64,000 bases of DNA from Methyloprofundus sedimenti. GTDB taxonomy: Bacteria > Pseudomonadota > Gammaproteobacteria > Methylococcales > Methylomonadaceae. The position numbers and the translations under genes are program-made. Shown here in pieces: positions 38,942 through 47,476 of the stretch. The stretch is taken from contig NZ_LPUF01000001.1 in assembly GCF_002072955.1 (NCBI RefSeq), positions 219,001 through 283,000 on the forward strand. Reading direction: 5' to 3'. The notes beneath the pieces were generated by a model. It ran no database searches, was not told where the DNA came from, and saw only the letters and a program-made list of their open reading frames with translations. How positions within the stretch are numbered: the first letter of the stretch is position 1; each line of letters begins with the position of its first letter.

Positions 38942-41257
38942 ATGCCAGAACTATTGGGTCTTGAGACACCTGACTGGAAATTAGTCGTCTGGAGCAAGGA
39001 TATTAGTCAGTCTCAGAAAATGTTAAACCATACCTTAAGTACTAGAAAGACAAAGCCACCAAATACTTGTTTACGGTTTGACCCTCTACTGCATATCGTC
39101 GATTTAGATAGTCGAGAAAGCCAGTATATCTGCTCTGATAAACCGCTGTTTTTTGAAAACAAACTGTATGAGTTTGATTTTCAATTTCAAGAGAGGCGGT
39201 TTTCTGGTGAGCCGGTTATTAAACATCGTTTACAAGCCATAGAAGATGCTTTTCATTTTTCAGGAAATTCATTAAGAGGCAGCTTAAACTTCGGTAATGC
39301 AGTGGGCTGGTTTAAGCTGGAGTTAAACTATGAGCTAAACAGTAGATGTATTGCACAAGCGATTTCTTTTGAAGTTTTTCCGATTAAAATGGATATTGAA
39401 ACAGATTTATCAGCCATTCAACAAATTATTGACAAGCAGTATCCTTTATTCCGTTTTTCTTTTGCGCAAAAAACAGAGCAAGAATTATCGCGCTCGCGAA
39501 AGCCGCATGAGCGTTTTCCATTATTGTGGCTGTCTCAATTTGAAAGTTTACGGCTAGAGCTGGAAAGCGGTATTAAAAAAATTCTACAAGCCCCGCATTC
39601 TCGACTATTGCCACGCACAAAAAAGCTAAGAGCAGAGCAACTCAAAGGGCGTTTATCGCCTAAATTAGAGGAGCAAGTCAGGTCGGCATTAAAAAACAGT
39701 GAAAGTTACAGGCGTTATAAGCTAGATACTCAAATCCTGTCAGTTGATACGCCTGAAAATCGTTTTATTAAAATGGTGTTGGTACGCTGTACACGTGAAT
39801 TGTCGGCTTTTATTGCGCGTGTAAAGGAGAGTGATGCTGCACCTGAAAATAGTCGAGTATCGGATACGTTTTTTAAACAGATTAATCACTGGAAAACACC
39901 TTTAGAGCGATTTTTAAATCGTCCGTTTTTTAAAGAAATAGGCAGCTATGAAGGCTTGAATGGCGAATCATTGGTGTTACATCAAAAAGCAGGTTATGCC
40001 AATGTTTATCGAGTCTGGCAACAATTAAAGCTCTATCTTTATGTCTTTGGTCAGCATGCAAGTATTTCCATGAAGTCTGTTGCCGAGTTGTATGAGGTTT
40101 GGTGTATTCTGGAAGTACGCAGATTATTAATCGATGAACTTGGTTTTACTGAAACCACTAACAGGAAACCAGCCTTATATAAAAAAAATGTAGAAAAAGC
40201 ATTGCGTGATGGAATGGGCGCGGCTTTTAATTTACAGCGTAATGGCATAAAAATACGCCTGGCACATGAGCCGCCATTTAACAAGCCGCCTGATAATCCT
40301 CAAATGGGGCATATTTATTCATGGATTACCAGTCAGAAGCCGGATATTTTATTGGAAGCGGAATTTGAGAGTGGCGAAAAGTTACGCTGGATATTTGATG
40401 CCAAATATCGGATTTCTGCTGATGATAATGCAGTTGATTTTGCGCCAGATGATGCCATCAATCAGATGCATCGGTATCGTGATGCATTAATTCATATTCA
40501 CCAGGCTAACGATGGCTGGCAGGAAAAATCGCGACCTATTTTCGGTGCCTTTGTTTTATACCCAGGCTGGTTTGAAGCAAGTGAATCTCAAAATCCATAT
40601 AAACAAGCTATCAAAGAAATTGGTATTGGTGCTTTTCCTTTGTTACCAAACTCAAAGAACAGCTGGTTAGGTGAATTTTTAGTCGAACAGTTTGGTGTTA
40701 TTGATAATAAACTGGATGATTACAAAACCGGCTCGGCAGATCACTTGTATGTACAGGAATCCGCTCGAATTAGTTACACAGGAATGGAATTGTCAAAATT
40801 CCAGGATTTAACTCTCACCGTTGCTTTAGGAAAAGGCAGGAGTAAGGCTTATTTAGAAAAGTTTAGAGAGGGTAAAGCGCAATGGTATCACTTGCCTTTA
40901 AAAACAACAGTGGCAAAAAGAATGCAGCGCACAGCAATGCGTGAGCTTAAGTATTGTGCTTTTGTTGTTTATTATCCCGATGATGTGCAGCGGCGAATAG
41001 AATATGTTTATGAGCTTGTTTCCGTACAACTGGTCAAGCGTAGAGACATAACTGCTGAGCAAGCAGGAGTACCCCCTAAAAATTCAGACGATGACTATTG
41101 GCTGTTTGAACTGGGGAGAGTGAATAAAATGGCATTAGCTATTGACGTTTCAGGCACTAGAGATTTCAAGTTCAGACTTGCAAACATTGATGAATTAATA
41201 AAAGCTGAAGCATGGACTGATCTGCCAAATCATTATGCTTTTTTGCAAAAGGCATAA
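38942..41257 (+). CDS. DUF2357-type restriction endonuclease (McrC-like partner)
   Basis: This is a 771-residue protein. The N-terminal two thirds fit DUF2357, found beside McrB-like ATPases. A PD-(D/E)xK nuclease core is visible: PDILLEAEFESG (about 467) and WIFDAKYRIS with the Asp-x-Lys pair (about 484-486). A C-terminal part of about 200 residues contains FVVYYPDDVQRRIEYVYELVSVQL. With the upstream GTPase it should form the cutting complex. A ribosome site AGGAGG lies 7 bp upstream of the ATG, good for a gene behind a stem-loop. Confidence 0.85.
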   Translation: MPELLGLETPDWKLVVWSKDISQSQKMLNHTLSTRKTKPPNTCLRFDPLLHIVDLDSRESQYICSDKPLFFENKLYEFDFQFQERRFSGEPVIKHRLQAIEDAFHFSGNSLRGSLNFGNAVGWFKLELNYELNSRCIAQAISFEVFPIKMDIETDLSAIQQIIDKQYPLFRFSFAQKTEQELSRSRKPHERFPLLWLSQFESLRLELESGIKKILQAPHSRLLPRTKKLRAEQLKGRLSPKLEEQVRSALKNSESYRRYKLDTQILSVDTPENRFIKMVLVRCTRELSAFIARVKESDAAPENSRVSDTFFKQINHWKTPLERFLNRPFFKEIGSYEGLNGESLVLHQKAGYANVYRVWQQLKLYLYVFGQHASISMKSVAELYEVWCILEVRRLLIDELGFTETTNRKPALYKKNVEKALRDGMGAAFNLQRNGIKIRLAHEPPFNKPPDNPQMGHIYSWITSQKPDILLEAEFESGEKLRWIFDAKYRISADDNAVDFAPDDAINQMHRYRDALIHIHQANDGWQEKSRPIFGAFVLYPGWFEASESQNPYKQAIKEIGIGAFPLLPNSKNSWLGEFLVEQFGVIDNKLDDYKTGSADHLYVQESARISYTGMELSKFQDLTLTVALGKGRSKAYLEKFREGKAQWYHLPLKTTVAKRMQRTAMRELKYCAFVVYYPDDVQRRIEYVYELVSVQLVKRRDITAEQAGVPPKNSDDDYWLFELGRVNKMALAIDVSGTRDFKFRLANIDELIKAEAWTDLPNHYAFLQKA

Positions 41258-41283
41258 ACTTTTTGCTAATTGGTAGGCAATTC

Positions 41284-41745
41284 GTGGATACTGTAGACAA
41301 ACAAACTCGGTCCAGAATGATGGCTAATATCAAAGGTAAAAATACCAGGCCTGAGATTATTATTCGTTCTTTGTTACATCGCCAGGGTTTTCGCTTTCGT
41401 ATTCACGATAAGCTTTTGCCTGGAACCCCGGATCTTGTTTTAAAGAAATATAAAGCGGTAATTTTTGTTCATGGATGTTTCTGGCATCGGCATGATAACT
41501 GCAAATTGACAAGCACACCCAAACAAAACAAAGAATTTTGGGTAAAAAAGTTTGCAGCAACTGTATATAGGGATGGAGTAAATTATTTTAAATTAAAGCG
41601 TCTTGGCTGGCGAACAGCTGTAGTTTGGGAATGCGCTATTCGTGATAAAGCGCATTTATCAAACTATATTAAAACGCTGGCTGCATGGTTAAGATCAGAA
41701 AGTGAATATATTGAAATTCCAGAATGTCACACTGAGAATGACTAA
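41284..41745 (+). CDS. vsr: very short patch repair endonuclease Vsr
   Basis: Vsr nicks DNA at T:G mismatches formed when 5-methylcytosine deaminates. From the GTG at 41284 the product is about 153 residues and begins VDTVDKQTRSRMMANIKGKNTRPE, the usual Vsr start; the TTG at 41263 is weaker. The catalytic Asp is in LPGTPDLVLKKY. The zinc and His-rich region VHGCFWHRHDNCKL and the NKEFWVKKF helix are intact. Vsr genes normally accompany a 5mC methyltransferase, but here the methyltransferase is truncated. Confidence 0.93.
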   Translation: MDTVDKQTRSRMMANIKGKNTRPEIIIRSLLHRQGFRFRIHDKLLPGTPDLVLKKYKAVIFVHGCFWHRHDNCKLTSTPKQNKEFWVKKFAATVYRDGVNYFKLKRLGWRTAVVWECAIRDKAHLSNYIKTLAAWLRSESEYIEIPECHTEND

Positions 41746-41841
41746 GCTATACGAGTTTCGGCTTAATCTGATGACGTTATACCAGGCATTTCAGGAATTA
41801 GAGGAATTGTACAATAGCCATCAAAAAAAATGAGCATTGAT

Positions 41842-41863
41842 TTTATATAAAATTTTATATAAA
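41842..41863. promoter_or_regulatory. possible operator of the HTH antitoxin gene
   Basis: TTTATATAAA occurs twice, 12 bp apart, 30-50 bp before the antitoxin start. Each copy is a perfect palindrome. Autoregulatory operators of antitoxins often look like this, but the assignment is inferred. The AT-rich box could also contain a -10 element. Confidence 0.45.
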
Positions 41864-41892
41864 CTAATCTTAATTCAACCAGGAGATCAGGT

Positions 41893-42213
41893 GTGGCACT
41901 AAAATTTTATGAAAGTCCTTTTCATGTGACTGAAACAGCTGAGGTAGCCAGCAATATGGTTTTGCGTGCTGATATTATTATCATGATTAGAGATATTATT
42001 CAGCATCAGGGCTGGACACAGCAACAAGCTGCTAATCAACTCTGTATAAGTCAGCCACGCATTTCAGATATTATGAATGGCAAAATAGAAAAATTTACCC
42101 TTGATTTTTTAGTTACTATTCTGGATGCCCTTGGATTCAAAGCTCACTTTACTTTTGGTGATATTAATAGTGCAAATATTGATATCAGGCGTGTTAAAAA
42201 CAAATCTGCTTAA
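41893..42213 (+). CDS. XRE/HTH_37-type antitoxin
   Basis: The 106-residue protein carries a helix-turn-helix at about 35-75 (GWTQQQAANQLCISQPRISDIMNGKIEKF) and a C-terminal part FLVTILDALGFKAHFTF typical of HTH_37 antitoxins that pair with Gp49/RelE-like toxins. The start is a GTG at 41893 with AGGAG 8 bp upstream. Its stop overlaps the stop of a convergent toxin-like gene. Antitoxins of this class usually follow the toxin on the same strand, so the arrangement is unusual. Confidence 0.85.
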   Translation: MALKFYESPFHVTETAEVASNMVLRADIIIMIRDIIQHQGWTQQQAANQLCISQPRISDIMNGKIEKFTLDFLVTILDALGFKAHFTFGDINSANIDIRRVKNKSA

Positions 42214-42548
42214 TTTTTTAGCTGACTCTTAAGTTCTTTATATCTTGCTTTTACTGTTGCCATAGCCTGTTTATCCACCCCATTTGTTGTTTTTTCAAAT
42301 GAATGAAGTACGATAACAGTATTGAAATATTTAGCAATATAGACACACCTAAACGCAGGGTGTCCATTTATCTTCAATTCAATGACACCAGCACCTATGC
42401 TACTTAATGACCTAATGTTTAAAAACGGTTTTTTGTTTTCCTGAATTGCTCTCAAACTTGTTCCAAATTCAATCTGTATGCTCTTTTGAAAGTTTTTATA
42501 CTCTCTTTCAGCAGCATCATTAACAAATGCAAATCTCTTTTTATTCAC
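42210..42548 (-). CDS. Gp49/RelE-type toxin (phage-derived HigB-like)
   Basis: The product is about 112 residues from the GTG at 42548 (ribosome site GGGG upstream), beginning VNKKRFAFVNDAAEREYKNF. Family features are ELKINGHPAFRCVYIAKYFNTVIVLHSFEKTTNG and a C-terminal ARYKELKSQ helix, matching Gp49-like (PF05973) toxins that cut mRNA at the ribosome. It is convergent with the HTH antitoxin gene, the two stops overlapping by 4 bp. No second antitoxin is seen upstream on its own strand. Confidence 0.8.
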   Translation of the reverse strand: MNKKRFAFVNDAAEREYKNFQKSIQIEFGTSLRAIQENKKPFLNIRSLSSIGAGVIELKINGHPAFRCVYIAKYFNTVIVLHSFEKTTNGVDKQAMATVKARYKELKSQLKN

Positions 42549-42590
42549 TATTAAGCCCCAAAAAAAACAGATCAATCTTGATGCTTTTTC

Positions 42591-42617
42591 ACGCTCAGCA
42601 TCATGAGTGCTGAGCGT
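42591..42617. terminator. hairpin between the toxin and nrdJb genes
   Basis: ACGCTCAGCA and TGCTGAGCGT form a perfect 10 bp stem with a 7 bp loop. It is about 60 bp beyond the nrdJb stop (minus strand). No U-run follows on the minus strand, so Rho-independent termination is uncertain. It may still insulate nrdJ from the toxin gene. Confidence 0.45.
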
Positions 42618-42677
42618 TTGTATAAAACTTTACCCACAGCATAAAAGCTAGAAAAGGCTTTGCCCCTAATTATAACG

Positions 42678-43361
42678 TCATGAACACTTGCTATCCCCAC
42701 AGTTCAGGCAGGTCATACAACCATCCAGCAACACTAAAGCTTTAGTCTGGCATTTAACACATAACTGCGCCTGTTTCGGAAAATTATCGCTTTCATCCGC
42801 TTTTTCGCCATGCCTGGCTTCAAACTCTTTGCGTTTTTCCGCAAGAAATTGTTTCTGATGCGCGTCCATTTCCAGATCTTTCAACATGCCGATTTGCTTC
42901 ATATGCTGCTCTATGGCATGCCCTATTTCTGCAACAAGAGAAGGCATATAGGTTCCGCCCTTTTTAAAGTAACCGCCTTTCGGATCAAAAACCGCTTTTA
43001 ACTCCTCGACCATAAAGGTGATATCGCCACCCTTACGAAAGACTGCAGAAATAACCCGGGTTAAAGCCAGGACCCACTGAAAATGCTCCATATTTTTCGA
43101 GTTGATAAATACTTCATACGGGCGGCGTTCCTCATGCTCTGTGCCCATATTCAGGATCATGTCATTTACGGTAATGTATAGCGCATGTTCTGATTGCGGG
43201 GTTTTAATTTTATAGGTTGAGCCAAACAACATTTCCGGACGTAAAACATTTTCATGCATACTGACAACATCCAGAACTTCTTCCTTTTTTGCCGCAGGCT
43301 GTTGGTCTTCTTTGGTAAGGACTTTAAAGCCTACAATTTTTTTATCTATTTTTATGGTCAT
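42678..43361 (-). CDS. nrdJb: class II ribonucleotide reductase, NrdJb subunit
   Basis: NrdJb is the separately encoded C-terminal part of adenosylcobalamin-dependent ribonucleotide reductase, as in Pseudomonas. The 227-residue product has the TSCPD region (LRPEMLFGSTYKIKTPQSEHALYITVND, FINSKNMEHFQWVLALTRVISAVFRKGGD). It ends with a cysteine-rich tail, CVKCQTKALVLLDGCMTCLNCGDSKC, able to act in re-reduction of the active site or bind metal. It lies 13 bp after nrdJa and must be co-transcribed and co-assembled with it. Confidence 0.92.
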   Translation of the reverse strand: MTIKIDKKIVGFKVLTKEDQQPAAKKEEVLDVVSMHENVLRPEMLFGSTYKIKTPQSEHALYITVNDMILNMGTEHEERRPYEVFINSKNMEHFQWVLALTRVISAVFRKGGDITFMVEELKAVFDPKGGYFKKGGTYMPSLVAEIGHAIEQHMKQIGMLKDLEMDAHQKQFLAEKRKEFEARHGEKADESDNFPKQAQLCVKCQTKALVLLDGCMTCLNCGDSKCS

Positions 43362-43374
43362 TGGTTTTTTCGCC

Positions 43375-46300
43375 TTAGAATTTTCCGTAATAGCCTTCTT
43401 TCAAGGCATCAAACAAATTAGCTGCACTATGCATTTCGCCATCATATTCAATTTGCTCATTTCCTTTTAACTCCAGGACATGACCATCTTCCAGTGTAAA
43501 TTGATAAGTGGTATTTTCAAGATCCGACTCTTTAACTAATACACCTTGAAAAACTTCTGGATTAAACCGGAATGTTGTACAGCCTTTTAAGCCTTTATCA
43601 TAAGCATACATGTAGATATTTTTAAAATCTTCATACGGATAATCGGTGGGTACATTAGCCGTTTTAGAAATCGAGGAGTCGATCCAGACTTGTGCTGCTG
43701 CCTGTACATCAACATGCTGTTTAGGCGTAACGGCATCAGCAGTAATAAAATATTCCGGCAATTTTTCGTTTTCTTTTTCACTGTACGGCATAGCCTTACT
43801 ATTAATCAGCTTACGATAGGCAAGTAATTCAAACGAAAAAACATCGACTTTTTCTTTAGACTTTTTACCTGCACGAATCACATTGCGTGAATAGTGATGC
43901 GCAAAGCTTGGCTCAATACCGTTACTGGCATTATTCGCCAAGGATAAAGAAATAGTGCCTGTTGGTGCAATCGAGCTGTGATGGGTAAAACGAGCTCCAT
44001 GTTCCATCAGCGCTGCAACGAGTTCAGGCTCTACTTCTGCGATTTTCTGCATATAGCGACTATATTTTGCATGTAATACTTTCCCAGCGATCTCATCGCC
44101 TACTTTGTAACCGTCGGTCACCATTTCCGGGCGCTTATGTAACATTGAACCTGTGACTTTATACATTTTTTCCAACGCGGGAGCCGTGCCTTTTTCTTTC
44201 GCTAATGCCAGCGCTTCTTTCCAGCCCTCAACTGCCAATACTTTAGTCACTTCGCCGGTAAATGCCAAAGAAGCCTCATCGCCATAGTGCATACCTAACA
44301 TTGTAGCAGTAGACCCCAAGCCAAGATAACCCATACCATGACGACGTTTAGAAATAATCTCTTCCTGTTGCTGTTCTAAGGGTAAGCCATTAATTTCGAC
44401 AACGTTATCCAGCATACGTGTAAAAACACGGATGGTTTTACGATAAGTATCCCAGTTAAAAGAGGCATTATCAGTAAACGGCTGTTCCACAAAACGAGTC
44501 AGGTTGATTGAACCTAGAAGACATGAGCCGTAGGGTGGTAAAGGCTGCTCACCGCAATTGTGTGCATGTAAACCATTGGCATCAAAAGTATTAATACCCG
44601 GTACCTGAATATCAAAAACATCTTCAATTCCGTCAGGAATAATAGCTTCAACAGTTGCAGTAAAGCGCTCACGGTTTAATTGACGCTTATAGTTGCAAAG
44701 TGCACTGTTAAGTTTTAATGCTTTATTGATATCGGTAAAATTCACTAACTCTTGAAATACAACTAAATTAGCTCCGCTTATCACCAATTCATGCTGTGCT
44801 TTTATTTGATAATCTGCATTTCCACCTTTGCCATCAGGTAACTGTTTTATCCCTGCAGGGCGACGGTTACGATCAATACTCGATTTAATTCCCAGGCGCA
44901 ATAACATACGCTGTACAGCTTCTAGGCGGCTTAAATCTGACTGGGCCAATCGAACACTAACACCCTTTTCATGAGAACCTTGAACACTGCCATCCGCATC
45001 AAAAAAACCTTGCAAAAATCCCTTGTAAAAATCACTTGATGCTGTTTCAATCGCGGGGGTAATTGCTTTATTTCCTGCAGACATACCGAGTTCTTCGGCA
45101 AAAGATTTAAGTCCTGCAAAGCTCAGTCTATACTCATTTCTGCCAGCAATTTCAGACCATCCGTTAAAATCACTATGCGTTGTAAATTCCTGGCTTGCGA
45201 CAAGCACTTTATCCATAATCGCATTTACGCCGGTATTTATGCTATCAAAACCTGCATTGGCTACCTGAGCGCTTTTCCAGACAGATAAAACAGTTTTATC
45301 TTCTTTTAAAGTGCCATCACCGATCAATAAGCCAATTAAATACCCTTGCTTTTCAGTGTATGCTCCTTGCCAGGCGTTTGAGGCTTGATGATTATTTAAT
45401 AAAACCCTATCTCCTGCCACTAATTCACTTGCTGCACACCACTGTGTTTCCTGTTTATAACGACTTTGAGATACAACCTTACGAACTTGATGATCTTTAG
45501 TTAGGCGTAAGTTATAACCTTCCTTAGTCATCAATTTGACCACTTTTTTAGTTGCTGTCTTAAAAAAACCTTCTGCGCCTGATTGATGTAGTTTACCATC
45601 GACCAGGAGGTTAATTTGTTGTCCTAATAGTGAGCTAACTTGTCTCGCACCATGCTCGGTTTGTACCCAGGTATCAGCTGTTACGCAAGGATTAGTCGCC
45701 CGAATATCTTCACAAAACCAGTTGTTATTCATTTCATTGACTTTATCAATAAGAATAAAACCGGGTTCAGCATAATCGTAAGTTGAAGACATAATAATGT
45801 CCCATAAGCGACGTGCTGGCAGAGTTTTGGAAATTTTACAGGCAACCAGGCCATCTGCATTTTCTACATAGCCTTCAGTATGCGGTAAATCACGCCAGAT
45901 AATCAGCGTATCGTCAGCTTCATCCAGATTATCTTCTTCCCACTCTCTTTGCATAACGGGAAAAGAAAGCGGCCAGGATTTATCCGCTTTTACAGCTTCG
46001 ACAAATTCTGCGGTGATCAAGAGCGATAAGTTGAACTGGCGTAGACGGCCATCTTCACGTTTGGCCCGGATAAATTCGATAACATCAGGGTGACCAATAT
46101 CAAATGTAGCCATTTGTGCTCCGCGGCGCCCACCTGCAGAGGATACGGTAAAACACATTTTGTCATAAATATCCATAAAGGATAAAGGCCCGGATGTATA
46201 GGCTCCAGCGCCTGAGACATAGGCATCTTTGGGTCTAAGGGTTGAAAATTCATAGCCAATGCCGCAGCCCGCTTTTAAAGTAAGCCCTGCTTCATGTACT

Positions 46301-46656
46301 TTGCCTAAAATATCATCCATCGAATCAACAATAGAGCCGGAAACCGTGCAGTTAATTGTCGAGGTTGCCGGTTTATGCTCGTATGCGCCTGCATTAGAAA
46401 TAATACGACCCGCTGGAATCACGCCCTGGCGTAAAGCCCATAAGAATTCTTTATAGTATTTATCCTGTTTGACCTTGCCTTTTTCGACACTGGATAAGGC
46501 TTTGGCAACACGCTGATAGGTTTCATCAATACTGCCATCAATAGCGACACCTGATTTGGTTTTTAAGCGATATTTGGTATCCCATATATCGACAGATGCA
46601 TCCTGTAGGGGAATTTCGGTTATAGCACCCGAATCAGCGGCTAACTTGGCGGTCAT
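43375..46656 (-). CDS. nrdJa: class II ribonucleotide reductase, NrdJa subunit, with intein
   Basis: The catalytic part of a B12-dependent ribonucleotide reductase makes deoxynucleotides with or without oxygen. The raw product has 1093 residues. Residues 324-700 are an intein, leaving 716 residues after splicing. Host blocks before the intein include AGRIISNAGAYEHKPATS, AGGRRGAQMATFDIGHPDVI and AEPGFILIDKVNEMNNNW. The split falls in the conserved NP-CGEQPLPPYGSCLLGSINL, so the active-site Cys is also the splice +1 residue. After it come EINGLPLEQQQEEIISKRRHGMGYLGLG and APTGTISLSL. Paired NrdR boxes lie upstream (46776-46822). Confidence 0.95.
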   Translation of the reverse strand: MTAKLAADSGAITEIPLQDASVDIWDTKYRLKTKSGVAIDGSIDETYQRVAKALSSVEKGKVKQDKYYKEFLWALRQGVIPAGRIISNAGAYEHKPATSTINCTVSGSIVDSMDDILGKVHEAGLTLKAGCGIGYEFSTLRPKDAYVSGAGAYTSGPLSFMDIYDKMCFTVSSAGGRRGAQMATFDIGHPDVIEFIRAKREDGRLRQFNLSLLITAEFVEAVKADKSWPLSFPVMQREWEEDNLDEADDTLIIWRDLPHTEGYVENADGLVACKISKTLPARRLWDIIMSSTYDYAEPGFILIDKVNEMNNNWFCEDIRATNPCVTADTWVQTEHGARQVSSLLGQQINLLVDGKLHQSGAEGFFKTATKKVVKLMTKEGYNLRLTKDHQVRKVVSQSRYKQETQWCAASELVAGDRVLLNNHQASNAWQGAYTEKQGYLIGLLIGDGTLKEDKTVLSVWKSAQVANAGFDSINTGVNAIMDKVLVASQEFTTHSDFNGWSEIAGRNEYRLSFAGLKSFAEELGMSAGNKAITPAIETASSDFYKGFLQGFFDADGSVQGSHEKGVSVRLAQSDLSRLEAVQRMLLRLGIKSSIDRNRRPAGIKQLPDGKGGNADYQIKAQHELVISGANLVVFQELVNFTDINKALKLNSALCNYKRQLNRERFTATVEAIIPDGIEDVFDIQVPGINTFDANGLHAHNCGEQPLPPYGSCLLGSINLTRFVEQPFTDNASFNWDTYRKTIRVFTRMLDNVVEINGLPLEQQQEEIISKRRHGMGYLGLGSTATMLGMHYGDEASLAFTGEVTKVLAVEGWKEALALAKEKGTAPALEKMYKVTGSMLHKRPEMVTDGYKVGDEIAGKVLHAKYSRYMQKIAEVEPELVAALMEHGARFTHHSSIAPTGTISLSLANNASNGIEPSFAHHYSRNVIRAGKKSKEKVDVFSFELLAYRKLINSKAMPYSEKENEKLPEYFITADAVTPKQHVDVQAAAQVWIDSSISKTANVPTDYPYEDFKNIYMYAYDKGLKGCTTFRFNPEVFQGVLVKESDLENTTYQFTLEDGHVLELKGNEQIEYDGEMHSAANLFDALKEGYYGKF
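44557..45687 (-). mobile_element. intein with LAGLIDADG homing endonuclease inside nrdJa
   Basis: The 377-residue insert begins at Cys324 (CVTADTWVQTEHGARQV, block A) and ends FDANGLHAHN (blocks F/G, penultimate His-Asn), followed by Cys as +1. An N3-like block is LRLTKDHQVRKV. Two LAGLIDADG motifs are visible, GYLIGLLIGDGTL (about 437-449) and FLQGFFDADGSVQ (about 547-559), so it is a full-size intein with an endonuclease. No frameshift is seen. All splicing residues are present, so self-excision is expected. The insertion point in an RNR active-site motif is a known intein hot spot. Confidence 0.93.
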
Positions 46657-46775
46657 TTTTTTTCCTAGTCTGTGAGTATAGTGTCGACATACCTAAAGCG
46701 AGACTTTTGATCAAAAAAAATCTATTTTGAGTAGGCAGCCAGACGGTATATTTTGTTTTGCAATATTTTAACATA

Positions 46776-46791
46776 CCACAATATATAGTGT
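46776..46791 (-). promoter_or_regulatory. NrdR box 1
   Basis: CCACAATATATAGTGT differs from the 16 bp NrdR consensus ACACWATATATWGTGT at one position only. It lies 120 bp upstream of the nrdJa start. Confidence 0.85.
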
Positions 46792-46806
46792 TAAAAAATA
46801 TTATAA

Positions 46807-46822
46807 ACACTATATAAGGTAT
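46807..46822 (-). promoter_or_regulatory. NrdR box 2
   Basis: ACACTATATAAGGTAT matches the NrdR consensus at about 13 of 16 positions. Its start is 31 bp from the start of box 1, three helical turns, which is the known spacing of paired NrdR boxes. The pair predicts NrdR repression of nrdJab. Confidence 0.75.
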
Positions 46823-47191
46823 ATTTTATGTGGAATTGTTTCTTAGAGAGGTATGCTCAAAGCTGGTGTTTAAGGTCAGGCTGGCTTTATGTCTTCATTA
46901 TCCAGATTGTCAGTTTTATGCCATTGACTAACTATTCATTTATAGGGATTTGTAAAAAATACGCTGTATTTGGGTTGGTGATGGTTATCGTGGTGTCAAT
47001 ATGATGGAATGCGTCGCTCAACGTTTTCATATTGTTTTGCAAGCTATTATCCTAGAATTTGCTTTAGCAAGAGCGTTATATGATTTAAAAGATAGTGGCG
47101 ACACAATCAAAAGTGGTTCAACAGGTGTATTAGTTGCTTGTTATGTCTATAATGATGGCTATATTTTTTTCCAGGTAATGAGGTTTATTTT

Positions 47192-47476
47192 ATGAAGACA
47201 AGCACTATCGCAGCCGCTAAAAATAACCTATCCCATTTGATTAATCAACTAGAGTTTGAAGAGCCTATCCATTTAACACGTTATGGTAAGCCTGTCGCAG
47301 TTGTGATGTCAGAGAGCCAGTATCAAGCATTGGTTTCACCTCCCAAAAGTTTAAATTTGGCAATTTTGAATTGGCGTGAACAGTTAGATGAAGAGTCTGA
47401 TGTTGGTTTAACGGAGAGTGAGCTTAATATAATCCGTAAAGAGTCTAGTGGGCGTGACTTTACATGGGCCGAATGA
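47192..47476 (+). CDS. Phd/YefM-family antitoxin
   Basis: The 94-residue protein starts MKTSTIAAAKNNLSHLINQLE, continues with the Phd signature EPIHLTRYGKPVAVVMSESQYQAL, and ends in a charged tail likely to wrap the toxin. Phd/YefM proteins bind their own operator and neutralise a toxin encoded next door. Its stop overlaps the PIN-domain toxin start (ATGA at 47473). The partner is frameshifted, so this may be an orphaned antitoxin. Confidence 0.88.
   Translation: MKTSTIAAAKNNLSHLINQLEFEEPIHLTRYGKPVAVVMSESQYQALVSPPKSLNLAILNWREQLDEESDVGLTESELNIIRKESSGRDFTWAE

Larger units (their letters stand above)
46657..47191. other. gene-free stretch upstream of nrdJa
   Basis: It contains the NrdR boxes at 46776-46822. 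A frame at 46828-47004 (58 codons, MWNCFLERYAQSW) with hydrophobic residues, and an overlapping frame up to 47195, show no recognisable family and no good ribosome site. I do not call them genes. Confidence 0.5.

Noticed and set aside
46828-47195. Two overlapping small frames upstream of the Phd antitoxin
   Set aside because: No ribosome site, no recognisable domains. The left part is the NrdR-controlled promoter region. Probably remnants or chance frames.
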